Positions 57,986 to 64,000 of a DNA stretch of 64,000 nucleotides are shown here, in pieces; the stretch's first letter is position 1; each line of letters starts with the position of its first letter. Source of the DNA: Zingiber officinale (taxonomy: Eukaryota; Streptophyta; Magnoliopsida; Zingiberales; Zingiberaceae); the NCBI RefSeq assembly GCF_018446385.1, contig NC_055991.1, positions 101,415,712 through 101,479,711 on the forward strand, in the 5' to 3' direction. Below the pieces are notes generated by a model. The model did not search any database. It worked only from the letters and a program-made list of their open reading frames with translations, and was not told the origin of the DNA. A program made the position numbers and the translations under genes.

Positions 57986-58042
57986 TTTTTGTCTAGAAAG
58001 TGGTTGTTGCTCCAATAACCAAGAAGCCCTAATACCTCGTCA
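57986..58042 (+). other. Shared ~55-bp conserved block, copy 3
   Basis: TTTTGTCTAGAAAGTGGTTG, then CCAAGAAGCCCTAATACCTCG. It is a diverged but colinear match to 14073-14128 and 47608-47665. It lies about 60 bases after the end of gag. Confidence 0.7.
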
Positions 58043-58628
58043 TAGCCTAGAAGTCAAATATTGAAATAAAATGTTAAATTGACTAAATGGTAGAGTATTA
58101 AAATTGAAATTAGATAATGCTTTAAATAGTTACTCAATTTTTTTTACTTGGAAAATTCTCAAATTTTTCTCTATAAATTGTTTAACTTAGAAAATTTTCT
58201 CATTTATTTTAATCTATTTAACTTAAAGTTTTTTAAAGTTATTTTATAAACTTTGCTTTACCAAAATTTATTTTATACATTGCACAAAATTTTTTTTTAA
58301 CTTAGAAAACTTTTCTGCTTGAAATTTTCTTAGAAATTTTTACAACACTTAAAGTTTCTAAAATTATTAGAATTTTTTTATATCAAACTTGATAAGTTTT
58401 TTTTCAAAATTACTTGAAAATTAGAATTATCTTTAGATTTTTCTTGGTACCCCATTTTTTATGTGATCAAAGGGGGAGAAGAAAAAGATTAAGTCTAGGG
58501 AGAGGTAGATTGGTAGATTAAAATTAAAATTAAAATTAAAATTTTTTAATTGCCTCTTTAATTGCCTTTATGTTTATGTTAGTTTGTCCTAACTTAACTT
58601 GAGTTGCTCACATCAAAAAGGAGGAGAT

Positions 58629-59092
58629 TGTTGGTACCCCAAGGTAGTTTTGATGTGATCAAATAAGTTAAGTTAGGTCATATTATGTTTAACCTTTTGT
58701 CTAAGTGTGCAGGAGCTTAGGAGCACAAGAAGTCGAGCAAAAGACGCAGCTAGCGAGAAGGATGGCACGGGAGAGAGCCGACAAGCTCGGTGCGTCCGAG
58801 GGACGAGATGCTACAGAAGAGTATACGTGCGGACGAGAAGGAGGCGCGAGGCATTTCTGAGGGATGAGAAGCTGGAGCGAAAGGTTGCTCGAGAAGGCCG
58901 GAAGTTGGGTTCGGGTGAGCCCTATTCCGGATGGCCGAAATCACCCAAGCGAGCGGAGCCAGAGTAGAAGACCTGGATCGAGGTGAGCAACACCAGAGCA
59001 GAGGATCCGGACTAAAAAAGTCAATCCTGTTGACTTTTTGGGTCCAGGCACCCGAAACCTCACTTTTAGGGTCCGGGCGCTCGACGTGGATG
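58629..59092 (+). repeat. Truncated 3' LTR of the gag-only element
   Basis: Matches 55601-56070 from TGTTGGTACCCC to GACGTGGATG. Homology then stops abruptly and a minus-oriented LTR follows. A clean junction of two oppositely oriented LTRs suggests a deletion or rearrangement breakpoint at about 59092. Confidence 0.8.
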
Positions 59093-60528
59093 ATATTACC
59101 CCACACGAGCACTCTCCACTAAGAAAAATACTCCTTCTTGGAACAATCCGGAGGTGGAGAAACCTCATACAAACTCACACAAGCATATAACTCAAAACAA
59201 TAAGTAAATGTAAACAATACAATGAATAACCTCTCTTGTTGATCTCATGTAGCTTGTCGATGCCTCTTGAATCTCGAAAGTGCAGCAACATTTGTCCTCA
59301 AGATGCTCTAAGAACTGGTGGAAGAATGGTGAGATTGGTGGAGAAGATCTTCGTGTAAGTGCTGCCTCATTTGAACTCGCTGGCGCCTTTATATTCTACG
59401 ATCTAGGGCTTCCAATTAATTGGGCCTCCTCCCAATCGATTGCCACGTTAGATCCCAGCGATCCCAACTATCCAAAACTTGCATCCTGCGCAACAGTCAT
59501 ATCCCAATCGATTGCCTAATCTATTAGGGAGGCTTGAATTGATATACTGATCAATTCAGAGTGTCTCTGTGCTCTCGTTGGAAAAGACCTGAATTGATTG
59601 ACTGATCGATTTAGGCTTCCTCATATTACTGCAAGAAATCCAGGCCCAATCGATTGGGATCCTTTCTGTGCTCGTGAGAAGGTCTCCCCAATCGATCGGC
59701 TAATTGATTGGGCTCTAGTTCAATCAATCACTTGATCAATTAACCAACTCTAACTTGCCTAACTCAAGTCTAGGGTACCCAAACTCAACATCCAATCAAT
59801 TTTGACTTGTTGGGACTCCTCATTGCCTAGCATCCGGGTAACCTTGACCTGTTGGGACTTCTTCACCAAGTGTTCGGTCAATCCCTTGACCCACTTGGAC
59901 TTTTCTCCTTATGCCAAGTATTTGGTCAATCATTTGACCTACTTGGACTTCCAATCACAAATGTCCAGTCATCCTTAACCCACTTGAATTTCCATTGCTC
60001 GGCTTCACTCACCAGGACATTCTTACTACCTAGCTAGCTACATTTACTAGGTCTTTCACCTACTTCACTCACTAGGATTTTCTCACTACCTGGCTTCACT
60101 CACTAGGACTTTCCTTCTGCCTGGCTTCACTCACGAGGGCTTTTATCTAGCTTCACTCACTAGGATTTTTCTTCTACCTGACTTCACTCACCAAGACTTT
60201 CAACACCAAGTGTCTGGTCAACAATGACCCACTTAGATTTCCCTCTTCTACCAACCTTCTCGTTGGACTTATCCCTGCCTAACCTCCAGTTAGGACTTTC
60301 TCAATCAAGTATTCGATCAACCATGAACTACTTGACTCTTCTTCTTATCAACCTAATCAACCTCGACCAATCTCCCCAAATAGACGATTTCTCTTGCAAT
60401 CACCATACATTATCAAAATAATCTTTATATATTATCAAACATTAAAACTCACACATTATGACTCAAGCTCGAGCCAAATCAAGCTTAGTCAACCTGGTCA
60501 ACCTTGACCTAGGGGAATTGCACCAACA
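59093..60528 (-). repeat. Minus-strand LTR of a second pol-less Sirevirus-like element
   Basis: The right end reads, on the minus strand, TGTTGGTGCAATTCC, directly preceded by the polypurine tract AAAAAGGGGAAGAT (forward 60529-60542). This is therefore a 3' LTR. It has an ATATAAAG box (forward 59390-59399) and, upstream of it, a palindrome array of CAATCGATTG type (59410-59760). CCTGGCTTCACTCACTAGGA-type repeats follow (60000-60200). The left end is missing at the junction with the previous element. Confidence 0.75.
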
Positions 60529-60613
60529 ATCTTCCCCTTTTTGATGTTTGACAATACATTTAAGTTAGGTTAATCTCATAGTCTCAACTTCTTCTTTATG
60601 CAAAAGCATGAAT

Positions 60614-61521
60614 TGTTGGACCCCGCGGGTGTTTTGATGTGATCAACCAAGTTGGTTAGGTCCTGCTTTGTGTTTGACCCATGTGTCTGAGTGTGCAGGA
60701 GCTTAGGAGCGTAGGAAGTCGAGCGGAAGACACAGCTAGCGAGAAGGACGGCACAGGATGGGAGCCGACGGGCTCGGTGCGTCCAAAGGACGAGAGAGCT
60801 GCGGAAGAGTACACCGGTGGGCGAGAAGAACGTGCGCGACTTTCAAGGGACGTTAAGCCGAGAGGAAGACTGCTCGAGGAGAAGGCCGGAAATTGGGTTC
60901 GGGTGAGCCCTATTTTGGTTAGTCGGAATCACCCAAAAGAACGAGACTTCGGAAGACGAAGCAAAGAAGCAAGCAAGCTGGAAAAGCTGCCAGCCAGCTT
61001 GGAGGCACCTCCATCAAGCTTGGAGGTGCCTCCAGCTTGAGGGCGCCTTCAACCCTTGTTGAAGGCACCTCGGACCTGGCAGAAGTGAACGTTGGCTTTT
61101 GGATAAAGTTTTATCCACTCTCTCGATGGACCCCTATTGGAGGCGCCTTGGACCCCTATTGGAGGCGCCTCAGACATCCGAGATAGGATTTCCAGAGGCT
61201 ATATAAAGGCCTCTAGAACTAGGAATTAGACAACAACTCAGTAATCAACTCTGTAAGCAATTCCTAGCAACTAGTGAGCATTCTAAGTGTGTAAAAAGGT
61301 CTCTTCGCCTACAGTGAAGGAGACTCTGCTAGTGCGATCTTCGACTGCCTTGGATTAACAACCTTCTTGGTTGTAACCAAGTTAAACTTCTGTCTCCTAT
61401 TTTATTTTTGTTATAATTTTTATTATAGTTGCTTTTATTTTGAGTTGAAAAATCCGAGGAGGGTAGTTTTAATTTATGCAGGTAATTCACCCCCCTCTTG
61501 CCGGCCTCCGTTGCACCAACA
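60614..61521 (+). mobile_element. Solo LTR, 908 bp, nested in the pol-less element
   Basis: TGTTGGACCCC to GCACCAACA, flanked by TGAAT at 60609-60613 and 61522-61526. It is the same LTR family as 55601-56462 (TTTTGATGTGATCAA, GTGTGCAGGAGCTTAGGAGC). A TATATAAAGG box is at 61200-61209. Its palindrome array (60995-61180) is of GGAGGCGCCTC type, unlike its relative at 55601. Confidence 0.92.
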
Positions 61522-62080
61522 TGAATGAGGGTTTTCCTTCATTCTCTCCCTTTCCTAAAGGATAAACTCCCTTTTGGGTAATGAGGGCTTAACTTAAACC
61601 CTACATTCTTCCCCTTTGGCACACATCAAAAACTCTCCTCCATAAGAGTTATCATACATTGTTCACAACTTCACTCATTGTTCACAACACTACAATGAAG
61701 ATCGCTCACCCTTGAGCATTTATCACAATGAAGGTTTACTCCCTTTTAAATTTTTGTGAAAAATAATTTTGATGTCTTTAAAGAGTCGCTCCCCCTAAAA
61801 ATATGCTCTAAACTTCTGTCATTGCACCAACAATGACTTGGAATTCCTAAGACTTTAGGAAGCCCAAAAATTTGATGTTTTGAGTTCAAATATCAATATT
61901 TGACTGTAAACCTCAACTTAAACTCCAACTTAGTCTTTCTTAACCAATCCAATCTTATTTTCATAAAGAAAACCACCCCTAAATATATATAAATATATTT
62001 TAAGGGGTTATGAATGGTTAACACGACTAAAAATGTCTTAGTGTGCTGAAATCAGACATTTTTAATCAAAATCAACCTTT

Positions 62081-62310
62081 TCAATCGATTGAAGTTAGGA
62101 CTCAATCGATTGAAGTAATTCAATCGATCCACTGATCGATTCTACAAGCTTATGTTCGTAGAAAGTGCCCTTGAATCGATCAACTAATCTAGCTAGGCAG
62201 AGTTGAGTCGATCGGCTGATCGATTCCGTGAGCTTCTGCTCACGAGAAAACCAATTCAATTGATCAATTGATCGATCAAACTCTCCCAATTGATTGACTG
62301 ATCGATTGGA
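62081..62310. repeat. AATCGATTGA palindrome array in the internal region
   Basis: About ten copies of CAATCGATTGA, TTGATCGATC and GATCGATT in 230 bases. The spacer GAGCTTCTGCTCACGAGAA is related to one in the LTR copy (CTTTCTGTGCTCGTGAGAA near 59665). Confidence 0.8.
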
Positions 62311-63303
62311 TTTCTGAATTTTTGAAATTTGAAATTTTCAATATTTTTTTCTAGTTTGTGTCTAACTTTTCAATGTGATTACTATTAAAGGATAGTCTTC
62401 ACCAGTATTTTCCAAAGTATATATTTAAAGTGATTTTCAAAACCAATTTCCAACCATGTTCTTTGAGCTCAATGCACATGACTTGTACATCAGCTTTCCC
62501 AATGATTAGATAACGCATAACTATGTATTTTGATGAAACTAAAACTCAAATACATGCACTAAATCAACATCTTGAGTTTTGCTTATTATCCTAACATCTC
62601 ACTTGTATTTAATGTGCACGAAAACATAGACAAGTCACCTTATAGTCTTTGTGAGATATAGATATTGGTTTTCCCTAAATTAAGGGATTATGCATATCTA
62701 TCTAGGTATTTTAATTTATGAACATCCACCTAGGATGTCACTTGTTGATAAAATCCTTTACCATTTGTTGATAAATGTCATTGTCCTTAATTAAAAGGAA
62801 TTGAAAATAATGCATGATGATTTATGACATATATAAAAAAGAATAATTTTCAAAAGAAAACATACTATTGTTACATGATGTATGTATTACATGACATGGT
62901 ATTTTTATTTATTTTTCATAATAAGCATGAATGCAAAATATGATGTCATGGCATATGATGGGTAAACAATCATGGTAAATTAGCATAAATAAATATACCT
63001 AGATTATCTATGTAAGTATCTCTAAACCTTTGCTAACTTAACGTTAATCCTAGATTGCCCTCATTTTCCTAAGAAAATGTCAAACTCCCAACTTGGCGTT
63101 TCTTTTGCTTTTCCTTATTTGTGCCAATTTAACTTAAGTCCAATTCCTCAAAGTTTGGCACATTTTACTCTTCCAAAGTATAATCATTCAATCCTTTTCA
63201 TTTTCAAGGAGTAATAACTACCTTAAAAATGCTCTCCAAGTGCCAACTTCATTAAGGTTGGGTTAACTACCCTTCCAATTTGAGTTGACACTCTCTAACC
63301 CAT
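62311..63303. other. Non-coding internal DNA of the pol-less element
   Basis: AT-rich, no coding homology seen. The phrase CTAACATCTCACTTGTATTTAA (62590-62611) weakly echoes the 3' non-coding zone of the complete Sirevirus. Confidence 0.4.
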
Positions 63304-64000
63304 CTAGGGTGTAGAGAATATACTCTTAGGAACCCAAAATCTATTGGTACTCCTTGAGTGTTCTAGGTACTCACTAGAGATAACTTCCCTAGATACCTTC
63401 CTAATGACCTTCCTAGTCTTCTTAGAAGCCTTGGTCATACTGGACTCCACTAGGTCAACTCTAGGGATAGCTTCCCTTGTGACCTTCTTAGTGACTTTCT
63501 TAGACTTCTTAGAAGCCTTAGTCACGTTGGTCTTGGAAAAAATACTTCTAGGGGTAATTTCCCTTGCATTTTTGACTTGACCCCTAGACCTTAGGTTGGT
63601 TTCATAGCTATATGGAACCCTATGATAAGAGGTCACATCCTTCTTAGCCTTAGGTTTGTATCCCAATCCTCTATGGCCATTGGATGGTTCTTGATGTCCT
63701 AAACCTAGGTTTTGCTTATTTGACCCCTTAAAGATATTTTTCATTTCTTTTAGGGTCTTTTCCAATTTATTAAGTCTTGACCTCAAGGATTGATTCTCCA
63801 TCCTTAAATCCTTATATTTTGATTTTTCATTTAGTCCTTGAGCATTTTTATTTCTAGGCGTATATATAAAATCCTTAGAATTTTTGCCTAGATTGTTATC
63901 TACCTTTCTAACCTTAAGTGAGGTAGGCCTGGCATGAAGAACTACATATTTTTCTTTAATCCTATCATGCCTTCTATTCTCATGATAGATAGCATTGAAA
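63304..64000 (-). CDS. Gag C-terminal part, open to the window edge
   Basis: The minus-strand frame is open for 232 codons from the right edge to the stop at 63304. An internal ATG at 63801 is not the true start, because the frame continues upstream with no stop (YVVLHARPTSLKVRK). It holds a coiled coil (LRMENQSLRSRLNKLEKTLK), then a 29-residue Lys-rich unit present twice in tandem (TKASKKSKKVTKKV and TKASKKTRKVIRKV) with a partial third. It ends NRFWVPKSIFSTP, the C-terminal phrase of the other gags. Among the three Sirevirus-like gags here it is the only one still open in the part seen. It is probably a structural capsid/nucleic-acid-binding protein; its zinc knuckle, if any, lies outside the window. 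Confidence 0.6.
   Translation of the reverse strand, partial: FNAIYHENRRHDRIKEKYVVLHARPTSLKVRKVDNNLGKNSKDFIYTPRNKNAQGLNEKSKYKDLRMENQSLRSRLNKLEKTLKEMKNIFKGSNKQNLGLGHQEPSNGHRGLGYKPKAKKDVTSYHRVPYSYETNLRSRGQVKNAREITPRSIFSKTNVTKASKKSKKVTKKVTREAIPRVDLVESSMTKASKKTRKVIRKVSREVISSEYLEHSRSTNRFWVPKSIFSTP

Larger units (their letters stand above)
55601..59092 (+). mobile_element. Gag-only (TR-GAG-like) Sirevirus derivative
   Basis: 5' LTR 55601-56462, primer-binding site, broken gag 56522-57926, AT-rich non-coding part, polypurine tract AAAAAGGAGGAGAT (58615-58628), then a 3' LTR from 58629 truncated at about 59092. There is no protease, integrase or RT between gag and the polypurine tract (only about 690 bases). 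The polypurine tract and both LTR starts are in place. The pol loss therefore looks like the element's own structure rather than a later truncation, though an internal deletion cannot be excluded. It would depend on enzymes from autonomous relatives. Confidence 0.8.
60529..64000 (-). mobile_element. Internal part of the second pol-less Sirevirus-like element
   Basis: On the minus strand: open gag (64000-63304), then about 1.9 kb of non-coding DNA (excluding the nested solo LTR), then the polypurine tract and LTR. Several polypurine-like tracts (forward CTCCCTTTCC, TTCTTCCCCTTTGG) lie at 61545-61630. No protease, integrase or RT is seen, so this is another gag-only derivative. The 5' LTR lies beyond the window. 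Confidence 0.65.

Overview
The window looks like nuclear DNA from a large, repeat-rich flowering-plant genome, probably a monocot. Genes are few and plant-type: a TCP factor, a class III peroxidase with three exons, and a plant-specific Ser-rich protein. Long stretches are LTR retrotransposons nested inside one another. A Zingiberales source is only an impression from the repeat style.

Genes (left third). 1773-2678 (+) is an intronless class I TCP transcription factor of the TCP20 type. 8179-9319 (-) is a complete class III peroxidase of 325 aa in three exons. 16178-17164 (-) is a two-exon, 299-aa plant protein of unknown function with a conserved SNESLFSIQ motif, a SFAFPILTGE motif across the intron, and a Cys-rich tail. 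Between them lie TRIM-like and Sirevirus-like LTR remnants, a 2,475-bp solo LTR (11926-14400, target duplication GGAGT), a 24-bp tandem array and a ~113-bp tandem array.

Nested Ty3-gypsy block (19759-35610). A solo LTR (A) was hit twice at sites 12 bp apart. One insertion is an 11.5-kb chromovirus-like gypsy element (B, 21647-33131, duplication GGAGA, LTRs about 1% diverged, pol broken by stops and frameshifts). The other is a reverse-oriented solo LTR (C, 33149-35494, duplication GAAAT). A decayed Tat/Athila-like 3' end follows (about 36210-38174).

Sirevirus block (38180-64000). A 12.8-kb Ty1-copia Sirevirus-type element lies on the minus strand (38180-51009, duplication ACCTA, LTRs roughly 8% diverged where compared). 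It carries a nested gypsy-type solo LTR (40778-43730, duplication AATAA). Further right are LTR fragments, a gag-only element with no pol (55601-59092), and a second minus-strand pol-less element whose gag is still open at the right edge. That second element contains a 908-bp solo LTR (60614-61521, duplication TGAAT).

The most unusual signals are non-coding. LTRs of several families each carry an array of short palindromes just upstream of the TATA box, and the palindrome sequence does not follow LTR family. A ~55-bp block is shared by three otherwise different elements, two of them at the 3' end of gag. Other signals are a hairpin holding a second primer-binding-site copy in B, and antisense tRNA T-arm-like blocks in three gypsy-type LTRs.
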